In this document: positions 18,554-27,725 of the stretch, in pieces | Layout of the letters: every line of letters begins with the position of its first letter | Numbering within the stretch: position 1 is the first letter of the stretch | NCBI RefSeq assembly: GCF_012641745.1 | Contig: NZ_WEHZ01000010.1 | Location: forward strand, 62,001-126,000 | Reading direction: 5' to 3' | Length of the DNA stretch: 64,000 bases | DNA from: Pseudoalteromonas peptidolytica | GTDB lineage: Bacteria > Pseudomonadota > Gammaproteobacteria > Enterobacterales > Alteromonadaceae | Made by a program: the position numbers and the translations under genes | Notes under the pieces: model-generated | The model's input: the letters and a program-made list of their open reading frames with translations, nothing else | What the model was told of the DNA's origin: nothing | Database searches by the model: none

Positions 18554-18585
18554 AGTTCTCAGTATCATTATTGGTACTGAGAACT
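18554..18585 (+). terminator. Terminator of the CPA2 antiporter gene
   Basis: AGTTCTCAGTA (18554-18564) and TACTGAGAACT (18575-18585) form an 11-bp stem with a 10-base loop, 12 bases after the stop. The downstream T-run is short (ATTTCC). Confidence 0.65.
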
Positions 18586-18819
18586 ATTTCCATATTCATA
18601 TCATTAAGTTACTTCTAGACGTCTATTCTATTATTTCATTCTACTCATTATTCGATTTACAAAGCTTTACATCCAAGATGGTAATTGACACCAACTTCAG
18701 AGTAAACTGGACACATCGGATTTGCCGTAAGTATCTATTTTATGAACATAAATTGATAATTAGTGGCTTTTTTACTTCTGCTCGCCGGATTGTGAGCAAG
18801 CTATACCTTTGGGGGTTTC

Positions 18820-19107
18820 ATGATGAAAAATAAATCAAATGGTCAATTTTCTGCAGTAGTGGATGATGTCAAGGCTGCGCCTTTTTCAGACCTCCAAGAT
18901 AGACTTGATGCAATACAGGACGGTGGAATGACAGCGCTAACAATTCGCAGTGTTTTGTTCCATAAAATGCTAGATCTACACTCGGTGCCGTCAGATCACT
19001 TTCTAAGAGATCAAGAAGCACCTAGCGGACTAGAAGATCCAAAAATGCTGATAAAAAAGCTAAATGAGTTGGGATTCTACCGCAGTTCGGCTTCACAGTT
19101 ACATTAA
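18820..19107 (+). CDS. Small soluble protein of unknown function
   Basis: 95 residues, no signal peptide or membrane segment. Starts at tandem ATGATG (18820 or 18823) after GGGGG. The sequence is mildly acidic to neutral. A short repeat-like feel comes from two helices (FSDLQDRLDAIQDGG and MLIKKLNELGFY). A strong hairpin terminator follows, and a 277-base upstream gap provides room for a promoter, so it is likely expressed as a single gene. I do not recognise the family. Confidence 0.7.
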   Translation: MMKNKSNGQFSAVVDDVKAAPFSDLQDRLDAIQDGGMTALTIRSVLFHKMLDLHSVPSDHFLRDQEAPSGLEDPKMLIKKLNELGFYRSSASQLH

Positions 19108-19134
19108 AACGATTTAGGGAGCCTACTCTCCCAC

Positions 19135-19168
19135 ATAGGCTGACAATGCCCGTCGTCAGCCTATTTTC
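19135..19168 (+). terminator. Terminator after the 95-aa gene
   Basis: ATAGGCTGAC (19135-19144) and GTCAGCCTAT (19155-19164) are a perfect 10-bp stem with a 10-base loop followed by TTTTCC. Confidence 0.82.
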
Positions 19169-19217
19169 CTCTTTCTATCTTCAGTTCCTTTTGCCTTATC
19201 AACCTGAAATCTTACAA

Positions 19218-20213
19218 TTAGCGAGGCTTTAATGGGGGATGATTTTTCTTGTTCTTTGGCAGCAAGGTTTTCCAAGCCAGCTTAAAAGGCTTTAAATAGA
19301 TAGCCGTTAAGGTGTCATGACCTGCATCATATTGTCCAACACCAATCGTTATTTTTCCTGCCTTGGAAGCTTTAATCAGTGAACCATACATTCTATCCCA
19401 GATGGCCAAAGCAGATCCTAAATTGGTATCAAAGTGCGCAGGGTTATCACTATGGTGCACCTGATGTTGTGCAGGACTAATAAACCACCCCTCTATCTTA
19501 TCTCCCCAACTCAGCCAAATATGAGAATGCCGTAAATTGGCACCACAAATATTAAAGATAAAAACAAACGCGTTCGCACCAAGAATATCGTACATACTGA
19601 GGCTACTACCGAATACATAGTATCCGCTACCAACGACAATTCCTTGGGTAAGCGCCATACGGCACGCATATAGGTAACTCTCAATAGGGTGAGAGCGATA
19701 GATAGTAAATGGTGTTAATACACTTGCAGAATGATGTACTTTATGAAATTCCCATAAGAATGGAATTTTATGCAGCATAAGATGTAATAGAAAACGGGTT
19801 AGATCGTCTACTATAAATAAAAATAAAGTGAAGAGTAATACAACTACCCATTCGGGTGCGTCCAAGTGTAATGCAGGACCAAACATCGCTTCAAGTGCAC
19901 TAGACAGAGCGAGCGCTACAGGCACCATAGTCAATACGATTGGCGTAAAAGTCGCAGCTTTTATTAAACGATTAGTCACGAGCAAACAATAATCTAATTT
20001 TGCACTTTGACACCACCATACCCGCTTGGGGAACATAAATCTTAAAAAACCTTTGCCGCTTCTAGCTTGCTCTGCTGCAAAGTACACGGGAATCGCCATT
20101 AAGATAGCACTAAACAAATATGGCAAATACACTCTCTTATTAGCATCAAATAAATAACCTGGGAGATCGATAATGCTTTGCCATAGTTGCTCTAACATAG
20201 TTACTTCCATCAC
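19218..20213 (-). CDS. Membrane fatty acid hydroxylase / sterol desaturase family protein
   Basis: 331 residues with several membrane helices (about 14-32, 70-95, 105-125, 180-200). The di-iron histidine boxes of PF04116 are present: HLMLHK (HxxxH type), EFHKVHHSA (HxxHH), and AQHQVHHSDNPAHFD. These enzymes use oxygen to hydroxylate or desaturate lipid substrates at the inner membrane; the substrate here is unknown. It follows the FecA-like receptor by 56 bases on the same strand and may be the last gene of that locus. A di-iron enzyme at the end of an iron-type uptake locus is consistent but not proof. The start could be either of two Met codons. Confidence 0.88.
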   Translation of the reverse strand: MMEVTMLEQLWQSIIDLPGYLFDANKRVYLPYLFSAILMAIPVYFAAEQARSGKGFLRFMFPKRVWWCQSAKLDYCLLVTNRLIKAATFTPIVLTMVPVALALSSALEAMFGPALHLDAPEWVVVLLFTLFLFIVDDLTRFLLHLMLHKIPFLWEFHKVHHSASVLTPFTIYRSHPIESYLYACRMALTQGIVVGSGYYVFGSSLSMYDILGANAFVFIFNICGANLRHSHIWLSWGDKIEGWFISPAQHQVHHSDNPAHFDTNLGSALAIWDRMYGSLIKASKAGKITIGVGQYDAGHDTLTAIYLKPFKLAWKTLLPKNKKNHPPLKPR

Positions 20214-20269
20214 AAAATAATAATATGCTCAACTGGGCGGCTCTAGTATAAGAGCCGCCAAAAGAAAGC

Positions 20270-22477
20270 TTAGAATTGGTACTTATACCCCAAACTAAAC
20301 TGCCTAGGCTTACCCGGGCGTGCACCATAAGGTCGACGACTGACGATTTCTGTTTCGTCAAAAAGGTTGTCTACTTTCGCATATACTTGGCCATATCGAC
20401 CTAATTCATAGCTGGCTGATATATCAACAATCGTCGTATTAGGCACTTCTGCGCCCTCTAGTACAAGCTCGAAGTCTTCTGTACTTCTGCCCGCAGCTTC
20501 AGACATTTCACTGATGTATTTCACCGCTACATTTACTTTCCAGTCACTTGCAGCTAGTCCTATATTAAAGGTTGCTTGATGCGATGGTAAGTATGGAAGC
20601 TCATCGCCCGCTTTGATATAACCCCACTGAGCGAATGTTGTAGCACGCTCATTTTGGAACTCACCTTTGGTATAGGTGTATGTCAAACTATACGGAATAT
20701 CTATCTGCAGATTTAATGGGTAACGCTGTGCAAACTGCATTTCTAGACCATAAACATCAACTTCACCACCACTAAACTGTTGGTCTTGCTGATCGTTTAC
20801 GCCACAGTTCGATTGACCGCAGCTTTCGTTCAAGTTTTCATAGTCATTAAAGAAGCTCACAATTTCAAACTGCGTTACGCCATCATTAAAGCGACCACCA
20901 AACTCATAGTTGACACTTTTCTCTAACTCTATATCTGGATCTTGCAGTGGTGATGAAGGCACAAACCCTTGATGCACCCCGAATAACAGACCCGCATCAT
21001 CAGAGAGTTGATAAAAACCACTAAGGCTTGGTAACCAAATTCTAGTTGTTTTATCAATCCACACATCTGCGTCTTTGTTATCTTGATATGACATATCCAT
21101 CAGCTCACCACGCAAACCCATACCGAGAGTCAAGGCATCAAGTTGCACTTTATCTTCGATGTAGACTGACCAAGCCTTGGTGTTTTCTGTGTTGAGAGAA
21201 GTGAACTGTTTCGACCCCTCAATCAGTGTCGAGATCCCATTTTCCATGGCATAGGCTTGTTCAAAATGCTTGCGCTCAATTTCATCTTCATGAAAACGAA
21301 CCCCGACTGAAATATCGTGAGTCAAGCCAAACATTGTTAAATTACTATTAGCGTCGACTTGCAGCCCTTGAGAGAAATACTCGCGGTCATTGGTTCCCAT
21401 ATTCAAGAAAATATTTGAGCCAGCCACAACGGAGTCTCGTGCCCCTGTGATCACACCATATTCATTTGCAAACGATTCTGGGTTTGCAATAATTTTGGAT
21501 AATGAAGCACCACCTTTAGCGCCTACACCATTGAGCTTTAGCCATGCACGCTCATAGTCATTGCGATAAAGTCTTGTGGTCACGTTTACGCCGTTACCGT
21601 CAAGTATATGCGAAAGCATGATTTGGGAGTGCTTAGTATCCATTTCAGCAGGCTGAGAAGCTGCGTATCGGCGGTAAGGATTTTGAGCAAAGTCTTCCTC
21701 TGTTAAGCCAAGGTATGTTTCATCAGATAGTTCATCTGCATAGCTTAGCTTCAGACCAAACGTGTGGTCATATCCACCTTGAGAAAGTTTATAATTAAAC
21801 TTTGCCAATATATCATTTTTTTCAAACCCAGTATCTCCACCGCCATCTAGCTCTTTAAAACCATCGGCTTGCAGATTTACCGCTTCAAATAGGAAACCAA
21901 CATTATTTACCACTGAGCCGTAGTAACCATGTGCTTTGGTGTAGCCGTCACTACCAACAGCCACGTCGATTCCGCCTTCGGTAAACTCAGGAACTTGACG
22001 GGTTACTAAATTAAGTGCGCCAGCTACCGTTTGTGGGCCATGTTTAATTGCCGCTGGTCCTTTAAAGACTTCCACAGCGGTCATTCTGGTCGGTACAGGA
22101 AAATAATAGGCAGCGGGAGCCGAGTAAGGAGATGGGCCGATTAACACGCCATCTTCCATAATCGTGATCTTCTTGCTGCGCTCTGGTGTCACACCGCGAA
22201 ATCCAATGTTCGGCCTCAAGCCATAACCATCTTCTTCACGGATATTAACGCCAGGCACGTTCGACAGAATACGGTGAATATCATCATATTCATATTCCGC
22301 CAGCTGCGCTTCTGAAAGCAAAGTTGCAGAGCCTGCTTCTTTTCTCAGTTTATCATGATGGCTAATAATAGAGATATGTTCTATATCTTGTTTATCGTCT
22401 GCAGCTTGTGCTTGAGGTAGCGCGATTATCACCGCTGCCGCCAGTAAAGATTTCTTTATTATAGTGTGTTTAGTCAT
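20270..22477 (-). CDS. TonB-dependent receptor, FecA-like
   Basis: 735 residues. The signal peptide ends near ALPQAQA. The plug has RILSNVPGVNIREEDGYGLRPNIGFRG, followed by ITIMEDGVLIGPSPYSAPAAYYFP and AVEVFKGPAAIKHGPQTVAGALNLVTR, a set very like FecA and other ferric-chelate receptors. The beta-barrel ends with the conserved aromatic terminus QFSLGYKYQF. ATG 22477 lies inside the imelysin stop region (ATGACTAA) with AGGTG just upstream; a GTG six bases earlier has no ribosome site. Genes overlap by eight bases, so it is translationally coupled to the imelysin gene. The likely ligand is an iron chelate or other metal complex. Confidence 0.93.
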   Translation of the reverse strand: MTKHTIIKKSLLAAAVIIALPQAQAADDKQDIEHISIISHHDKLRKEAGSATLLSEAQLAEYEYDDIHRILSNVPGVNIREEDGYGLRPNIGFRGVTPERSKKITIMEDGVLIGPSPYSAPAAYYFPVPTRMTAVEVFKGPAAIKHGPQTVAGALNLVTRQVPEFTEGGIDVAVGSDGYTKAHGYYGSVVNNVGFLFEAVNLQADGFKELDGGGDTGFEKNDILAKFNYKLSQGGYDHTFGLKLSYADELSDETYLGLTEEDFAQNPYRRYAASQPAEMDTKHSQIMLSHILDGNGVNVTTRLYRNDYERAWLKLNGVGAKGGASLSKIIANPESFANEYGVITGARDSVVAGSNIFLNMGTNDREYFSQGLQVDANSNLTMFGLTHDISVGVRFHEDEIERKHFEQAYAMENGISTLIEGSKQFTSLNTENTKAWSVYIEDKVQLDALTLGMGLRGELMDMSYQDNKDADVWIDKTTRIWLPSLSGFYQLSDDAGLLFGVHQGFVPSSPLQDPDIELEKSVNYEFGGRFNDGVTQFEIVSFFNDYENLNESCGQSNCGVNDQQDQQFSGGEVDVYGLEMQFAQRYPLNLQIDIPYSLTYTYTKGEFQNERATTFAQWGYIKAGDELPYLPSHQATFNIGLAASDWKVNVAVKYISEMSEAAGRSTEDFELVLEGAEVPNTTIVDISASYELGRYGQVYAKVDNLFDETEIVSRRPYGARPGKPRQFSLGYKYQF

Positions 22478-23741
22478 TGTCACCTGCCGAAGTTTTTGGA
22501 AGCTCTAATGCAAGTTTCTCAATAAATTCTGTTTTCAGATCGTCAGTTACCTTTTTAACATCTGAGTGTGCCTGCGTAACTTGTTCAGCAGATGTCGCGA
22601 GCTCTGCTTTTAAGCTCCCCGTCATTGCCAACAAAGTTGCTTCTGCGGCATCAAGACCGGCAAGCATACGCGCCTTGACCTCATCACCTTCCTCAGCTTC
22701 GAGGAAGTCGTCAAAGCCCAGCGTATTTTCTGGATCTTGACCATTACCTGTAAAAATATTCCTAAATGCACGAATATTCGCCAGTAGGTTTTTTTTTGAG
22801 TGTTCAGCAATTGGCGACTCAACCGCTTCTGGGCACGCTTCTAATCCACAAGCATTCGGAAAGCCCAAACCAAGAGGCGTCGCAATTTTGCCGTCTTTGA
22901 GCTCTTCAGTCATATAAAAAAGTGCTTTGGAAATTTCATTAAGTGCCAAATGTGGGGTGTCAAATGCTGAGCCTGGTTGACCCGCATTCAGTAGTTGCTT
23001 TGCGTAGCCATTATCACCACTCCATTGAGTGAGTAACGTGTCGCTATGCCCTTCGATGTCTTTAGCAACAGCCGTTGCAAATTCGCAGCGAGCAACACGC
23101 TTTTCTTGATCAGGACGGTTATTCCATGGTGCCAGTGCATCATTCACGGTTGAACAATTATGCGCAAGGTTGGTGCTAAATAATAAGTGTTCAAGTGCAG
23201 TTAACCCTTTGCGATTCGCGGTACGCTGTGTAATGTCGTAAGGGTTGTTGCTATTCCCATTAATCACACCAGCTTCAAAATACACCACATCTAAATCTAT
23301 GTCACAAAGAGAGCCCGTTGCAGGCCAAACATAAATATTATTTTTTAATTCTTTACTGTTGGTGGTAAGAGGTCCCACCTGCATCAACTCAACGTATTGC
23401 CACCCCATCATGGCTGCGCGCCAGCTATCTTGAGCTCTTTGCTTCAACGTCGCTACATTTTGTGCTGAGTTTTTTTCACCTGAACAGTAATTTGCAACTT
23501 CCAGCTGTTGCGTTACAGCCAGTTCGTTAAACTGTGTTACCGCTGGGGTCAGCACATTGTTTACCAAATTAGCAACCAAAGCAGCTTCATCAAACTGTGT
23601 CGGTAAGGTCGGGTTGTCAGTGCCTGAATTGTCATTGTCTTTTACCCCAGACCCTTGACTGCTTGAAGTGCTTTCTCCACAGCCCGACAATATTAACGCG
23701 ACCGCAAACGCTGCGGCGCTTAAACGTGTAGATACTCTCAT
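22470..23741 (-). CDS. Imelysin family (M75) lipoprotein
   Basis: 423 residues. Lipobox LILSGC (Cys21), then a low-complexity S/G/D/N linker. The imelysin fold (PF09375) is shown by DSWRAAMMGWQYVELMQVGP, the intervening YVWPATGSLCDID, and the hallmark KGLTALEHLLFST, which corresponds to the GxHxxE/ALExLLF region. It ends in a long helical segment. Imelysins include IrpA and are relatives of the EfeO iron-transport component; no peptidase activity is assured. It lies between DUF4856 and the FecA-like receptor, so a cell-surface or periplasmic metal-handling role is inferred. Multiple cysteines (about 88, 144 and others) may form disulfides. Confidence 0.92.
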   Translation of the reverse strand: MRVSTRLSAAAFAVALILSGCGESTSSSQGSGVKDNDNSGTDNPTLPTQFDEAALVANLVNNVLTPAVTQFNELAVTQQLEVANYCSGEKNSAQNVATLKQRAQDSWRAAMMGWQYVELMQVGPLTTNSKELKNNIYVWPATGSLCDIDLDVVYFEAGVINGNSNNPYDITQRTANRKGLTALEHLLFSTNLAHNCSTVNDALAPWNNRPDQEKRVARCEFATAVAKDIEGHSDTLLTQWSGDNGYAKQLLNAGQPGSAFDTPHLALNEISKALFYMTEELKDGKIATPLGLGFPNACGLEACPEAVESPIAEHSKKNLLANIRAFRNIFTGNGQDPENTLGFDDFLEAEEGDEVKARMLAGLDAAEATLLAMTGSLKAELATSAEQVTQAHSDVKKVTDDLKTEFIEKLALELPKTSAGDND

Positions 23742-23768
23742 TAGCGTTCTCTATTATCTATATACAAC

Positions 23769-23800
23769 AAAAGGTTAGCTGATACATCGGCTAACCTTTT
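23769..23800 (-). terminator. Hairpin between the DUF4856 and imelysin genes
   Basis: AAAAGGTTAGC (23769-23779) and GCTAACCTTTT (23790-23800) form an 11-bp stem with T-runs on both strands. It stands in the 82-base gap within an otherwise tight three-gene locus. It would lower expression of imelysin and receptor relative to the DUF4856 gene, or separate two transcripts. Confidence 0.68.
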
Positions 23801-23823
23801 TACGTTATAAAGCAAAGTGTAGA

Positions 23824-25653
23824 TTACCAGTTGGCAACATTCTCTGCATCAAAGCCATAGGCATTTGCAATAATGCTACGAGCTTCTAGTAATGCGCTCT
23901 TATATGCTTCTACTTTATCAGCAGCAAGCTCTGGCTTATCACCCATTAGCTCATGAATTTTAGCAAAGTCAGCGTCTGTTACTGGAGAAAATGGATTAAA
24001 CTGGAAGTTCAAAGCAAATCCTTTCATCTCAGACCAGTGCTTCGCGACAGTATAGAATTTATCAGCGTCAAAATTACCAGATGCAATATCGTCTAAATCG
24101 CCGTCATCATCAGAGATTGTGTCGTTGATGTAGTGTACAACTGTTGCTGCAATTGACTTTTCCCACGCAAGCAGTGCTTGGTTACGCAATGTCTCTAAAC
24201 GCGCTTTATCTTCGTCTGACCACTGAGCAACATTAGTACCAAAGTTATCTGCGATAAGTTTACGTGCTTCAATAAAGGCTAGCTGAGCCTCAGCTGTAAG
24301 ATCTGTCGGTTTTGTGTTTGACTCTGTACCACGGTCTCGCTTCGCAGCGTTAGTTGAGTTACCAAAGTTATACTCCGACAGTAGGTTAATTTTACCGTCT
24401 TTGTCTAAATCATGATAACCACTGCTATATGCTTCACGGCCGCCTTTTCCTGCAATTTCATCATCGGTGTAATCAAGATAGTCGATAGCAGCGCCAAAGT
24501 ATCCATAACCTTCGTCAAACTTATGCTCTAGGTCAGTGTAGCTCTTGCCATCCGCCAGTGCTGCATTATTTGCTGATTTATCACCAATTAGTAAGTCATC
24601 AAGGTAGTCATCTGCTGCTTGGGAAAGAGATACTGCACCGTTTAAGTGCTTTTGTACCAATTGAGCTAAGTCTAGGCCGTCTGGTGTCACGTACAATTTA
24701 TTCAGGGTCACTTTTGTGCCGTTGTGCTCAGCTTCGATGGTCGAGCCATTTTCAAATTGAGTCAGTTGAGCTTCTAGCAGGTCTAGATAATGTAACACTA
24801 GGCCTTCAGGAGTTTTCGGCTGCGTGCCAAAATCATTCCAGCCGACCATATTGCCGTTTTCTTCCCATGCCTTGTGCATGTAAGTACTGTCGCGACCTGC
24901 AATTTTGCCACCTTCACCAGCTACTTTTTTAAGTGAGCTAGAGATTTGTCCAAGTGTGGTTTGTTGTGCATTAATTGCTGCAGCAAAGTCAAGTGTTTCG
25001 TCAAGTACCACTGCATCTGTTGGCATTAAGAAGCTTTTGATTTGTGCTATTGCCGCAGCCGCTGTTGTCTGATCTGCCGCATTACCAACCGTTTCATTGT
25101 TTAACTTACCCATCAAACCCTTAATATGAACCATTGCTGCATGACGAGCAATCTGCCCTGAGTAAGATACCGAAGAAGCACCTTGGGTGTTGTTGAAAGC
25201 ATAACGGTTAACACCTGTTTTATTTTCTTCGCTGATTTGCTGAACTGAAATCTCGGTTTCAACTTCTGTTTTTGCACCTTTGCTGTCAGTTGCAGTAATA
25301 GTTACTGACACTTTTCCGCCCTCAACCTGCTCAAAGTTTAGCGCGTTTGCAGCTTTCAGTTTTACTACACCTTCCACTATCTCAAAGCGATTATCTGAGA
25401 TAGTCAAAGTCAACGCATTAATTGCATCACTATCGTCAGCGAAAGAAATATTTGCAACCGCAGCGCCGAGACTGTCTTCAGAAACTGAAGCGCTTTCAAC
25501 TGTAATAGTTGGTGCAGCATTAGTAGCCGGTGGGGTTGTGTTGGTATTGTCATTATTGTTTGAATCGTTGCTAGAAGAGCTCCCACCACATGCAGTGAGG
25601 CCTAAAGTAGCAGCAAGGATAGCAGTCGTTAACAGAGACTTTTTAAGTGCCAT
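23824..25653 (-). CDS. DUF4856-containing lipoprotein with cadherin-like N-terminus
   Basis: 609 residues. Lipobox LGLTAC (Cys22), then a Ser/Asn/Thr-rich linker. A cadherin-like or VCBS-type beta domain (about 45-140) contains VSEDSLGAAVANISFADDSD and VSVTITATDSKGAKT. From about 148 the DUF4856 core starts with RYAFNNTQGASSVSYSGQIARH and runs to the C-terminus with many helices, including HAAMVHIKGLMGKL. DUF4856 is found beside imelysins in marine bacteria and is of unknown function. It is the first gene of the locus, with AAAGGAACAAATC before ATG. It probably sits on the outer membrane. The DLDKDGKINLLSEYN stretch resembles a calcium-binding loop. Confidence 0.9.
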   Translation of the reverse strand: MALKKSLLTTAILAATLGLTACGGSSSSNDSNNNDNTNTTPPATNAAPTITVESASVSEDSLGAAVANISFADDSDAINALTLTISDNRFEIVEGVVKLKAANALNFEQVEGGKVSVTITATDSKGAKTEVETEISVQQISEENKTGVNRYAFNNTQGASSVSYSGQIARHAAMVHIKGLMGKLNNETVGNAADQTTAAAAIAQIKSFLMPTDAVVLDETLDFAAAINAQQTTLGQISSSLKKVAGEGGKIAGRDSTYMHKAWEENGNMVGWNDFGTQPKTPEGLVLHYLDLLEAQLTQFENGSTIEAEHNGTKVTLNKLYVTPDGLDLAQLVQKHLNGAVSLSQAADDYLDDLLIGDKSANNAALADGKSYTDLEHKFDEGYGYFGAAIDYLDYTDDEIAGKGGREAYSSGYHDLDKDGKINLLSEYNFGNSTNAAKRDRGTESNTKPTDLTAEAQLAFIEARKLIADNFGTNVAQWSDEDKARLETLRNQALLAWEKSIAATVVHYINDTISDDDGDLDDIASGNFDADKFYTVAKHWSEMKGFALNFQFNPFSPVTDADFAKIHELMGDKPELAADKVEAYKSALLEARSIIANAYGFDAENVANW

Positions 25654-25727
25654 TGATTTGTTCCTTTGAGACTAATTATGTTTATATTTTTTCATAACTA
25701 GGCGTAAAGTATACACACACCTAAATA

Positions 25728-25745
25728 GCAATCAATATTATTTGC
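25728..25745. promoter_or_regulatory. Near-palindrome upstream of DUF4856 gene, possible metal-regulator site
   Basis: GCAATCAAT and ATTATTTGC (25728-25745) are an 18-bp interrupted palindrome matching at seven of nine positions. It lies about 75 bases before the DUF4856 start in AT-rich DNA. It resembles, but does not clearly match, the Fur consensus. It is proposed because the locus looks like metal uptake. Confidence 0.3.
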
Positions 25746-25834
25746 ATTGTATAAATAACAATTTTTCCAACTTTGCTACCTTGATACACTTCTGCAAATC
25801 ACCGTAGCTGTGGAATAAGATTGATATTATCTAA

Positions 25835-25880
25835 TAAAAAACAACAGCATAAACTTATTAAAATAAGTTTATGCTGTTGT
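25835..25880 (-). terminator. Strong terminator of the orphan response regulator gene
   Basis: A perfect 17-bp stem (25841-25857 with 25864-25880, loop TTAAAA) begins ACAACAGCATAAAC. On the minus strand it is followed by TTTTTTATTAG. It separates the regulator gene from the DUF4856 locus. The rest of 25654-25965 holds only the near-palindrome above and AT-rich DNA. Confidence 0.88.
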
Positions 25881-25965
25881 TCAATCGATTAGTTTAACAA
25901 ATTTGTACGAAGTGTATCTTCGAAAAATTCGAAGTATCTTTTGCGCTAAATCAAATTATATTTTG

Positions 25966-26661
25966 CTAGTTCCAGACATCTGTTACAAACAAGTAACCTT
26001 GGCGCCATATTGTTTTTATTTTTTCAGGCCGACTTGGGTTGTCATATAACTTTTTGCGAAGGCGGGAAATTCGAACGTCTATTGTGCGTGTGTCTGGTCG
26101 GTAATACTTACCCAAAATCTGTTCATATACAAACTCCCTTTTCACCACTTTGCCACCGTTACTGGCGAGTAGCCATAATAATTCAAACTCATGGGTGGTC
26201 AGATCGATGCGCTCTTGCCCATAACTTACCCGACGCGTATTTTTGTCTATATGCAGTTGACCAAAACTTAATTGTTGCGGTGTATCATCATAATGTGCAT
26301 TCGCTGACTGCCTTCTGAGCAGAGCATCAAGTCTTGCTCGCCATAATCTAGGCTTGGCATCTTTAGAAATAACTTCATCTGCACCTAATTCTAAAAACAA
26401 GCTATGAACATCTTCATCATCGCTATCAAGACTCACAATAACAGGCGCTTTAAACTTTTGTCTAAACTGGTTAATTGAGTCACAGGTCGGTACAGACGCA
26501 ATAGTCTGATCCAACACAATGCCGTTTATCGACTTACCAGAAAGGCCATTTAATTGACCTAACTCTCTTAACAACTCAACTGTATAGCCCTGCTCTTCGA
26601 GCATTTTTTGTTGCGATGTCAATATATTATTATTGCTTTGTGCAACCAAGATAGTAGACAC
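25966..26661 (-). CDS. Orphan OmpR-type response regulator with degenerate receiver
   Basis: 231 residues from a GTG start with GAGG upstream. The receiver keeps the position of the phospho-acceptor (LDQ, Asp51) and a Lys (VISK, Lys100). The acidic pair that binds magnesium is replaced: strand 1 is ILVAQSNN, with neither D nor E. The output domain is a standard OmpR winged helix (LTTHEFELLWLLASNGGKVV...TIDVRISRLRKK...IKTIWRQGYLF). No kinase is adjacent. Regulation may be phosphorylation-independent. It is followed by a strong terminator. Confidence 0.88.
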   Translation of the reverse strand: MSTILVAQSNNNILTSQQKMLEEQGYTVELLRELGQLNGLSGKSINGIVLDQTIASVPTCDSINQFRQKFKAPVIVSLDSDDEDVHSLFLELGADEVISKDAKPRLWRARLDALLRRQSANAHYDDTPQQLSFGQLHIDKNTRRVSYGQERIDLTTHEFELLWLLASNGGKVVKREFVYEQILGKYYRPDTRTIDVRISRLRKKLYDNPSRPEKIKTIWRQGYLFVTDVWN

Positions 26662-26724
26662 GGACGCACCTCATTCATTCAACATGGATGGGCACAGTGT
26701 AGTCACGCAACCTGAATGGATGCT

Positions 26725-27618
26725 TTACAGCTTAAATAATCCTTTTGCCGTACCCCAAAGGGCTTTTACTACTGGGTCATATAATCTTTTATTCTTAGTT
26801 ACAAGCCCTATTTCGATCTCATCCGATCTAAGCTGTAGCAACTGAACTTGATTTTTAAATGGGCTTTGGCTGATCACAATCTCTGGCACACAGGCAATCC
26901 CAAAGCCCAAACTTGCAAGTGCAACCATTGCTTCATGGCCCGAAACATGCGCATATACTTTCGGTGAAAAGTTGTACTTTTTGCAAAAGAGATCAATACG
27001 CTCTTTTAGTACGCCTTGCTCTGGCATGATAAAAGACAGGTGCTGCCAAGGCATTTCACCCTGACTATGTGTTTCAATCAACTGTTTCAGCGGGCAATCC
27101 ATCGTTGGGCCAATAAAGACTAACCGTGAACGCCCGATTGGTAAATACTCAATGCCACTTGGTAAGTGTTTGGGCTTAACCGCGACAGCAACGTCCTCCT
27201 TACCACTGGCAACCTCTGCAATAGAATGAGCCGGATCTCCGGTAATCAAATTCAGCTCAACGTTTGGATATTGTGCACGAAACTGTGCAAATAAATCATA
27301 AATAAAGCTGTATGTCGCGGTTACCGAGCAAAACAAGCTAAGCTCACCGGTTAAAGGCTTATCATCATCCAAGCACTCGGTTTTAAATTGACGCCAACTC
27401 GCAAGCGTTGACTGAGCATAGTGCACAAATGCTTTGCCTTGCTGGGTTAATTCAACCGTTCGGTTGTCTCGTAAAAATAAAGCGGCACCAACTTCTTCTT
27501 CTAATTGTTTAATTTGTCGGCTTAAGGTCGGCGGACTCACAAAGCATCGTTCACTTGCTCTTGAAAAGTGTAATGTATCTGCTAGCGCCAAGAAATATTT
27601 TAATTGTTTATGGTTCAC
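26725..27618 (-). CDS. ilvY: LysR-family activator IlvY
   Basis: 297 residues. The LysR helix-turn-helix is LHFSRASERCFVSPPTLSRQIKQLEEEVG at residues 15-44; the co-inducer domain follows. Divergence from ilvC and overall resemblance mark it as IlvY, which in Escherichia coli binds acetolactate or acetohydroxybutyrate and activates ilvC. Start is GTG 27618 with AAGGTG upstream. The 107-base gap to ilvC holds the control region. Confidence 0.93.
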   Translation of the reverse strand: MNHKQLKYFLALADTLHFSRASERCFVSPPTLSRQIKQLEEEVGAALFLRDNRTVELTQQGKAFVHYAQSTLASWRQFKTECLDDDKPLTGELSLFCSVTATYSFIYDLFAQFRAQYPNVELNLITGDPAHSIAEVASGKEDVAVAVKPKHLPSGIEYLPIGRSRLVFIGPTMDCPLKQLIETHSQGEMPWQHLSFIMPEQGVLKERIDLFCKKYNFSPKVYAHVSGHEAMVALASLGFGIACVPEIVISQSPFKNQVQLLQLRSDEIEIGLVTKNKRLYDPVVKALWGTAKGLFKL

Positions 27619-27630
27619 GGTATTTCACCT

Positions 27631-27651
27631 TTTGAAACACTATGGTTCAAA
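27631..27651. promoter_or_regulatory. Probable IlvY operator in the ilvY-ilvC gap
   Basis: TTTGAA (27631-27636) and TTCAAA (27646-27651) form an inverted repeat with a 9-base spacer, fitting the T-N11-A pattern of LysR sites. It lies 75-95 bases before ilvC and just upstream of ilvY. Confidence 0.45.
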
Positions 27652-27725
27652 TATATCATTTTACGTAATTAAAAGTTAGCCCTACTCTGAGCTTAATTTA
27701 TTTCTATCCAGAGTCAGGAAATACC

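Noticed and set aside
24558..24932. 124-aa plus-strand ORF
   Set aside because: Shadow frame of the DUF4856 gene, no recognisable domain.
25728..25745. Definite Fur box
   Set aside because: The near-palindrome does not align well with the Fur consensus, so it is listed only as a weak regulatory candidate.
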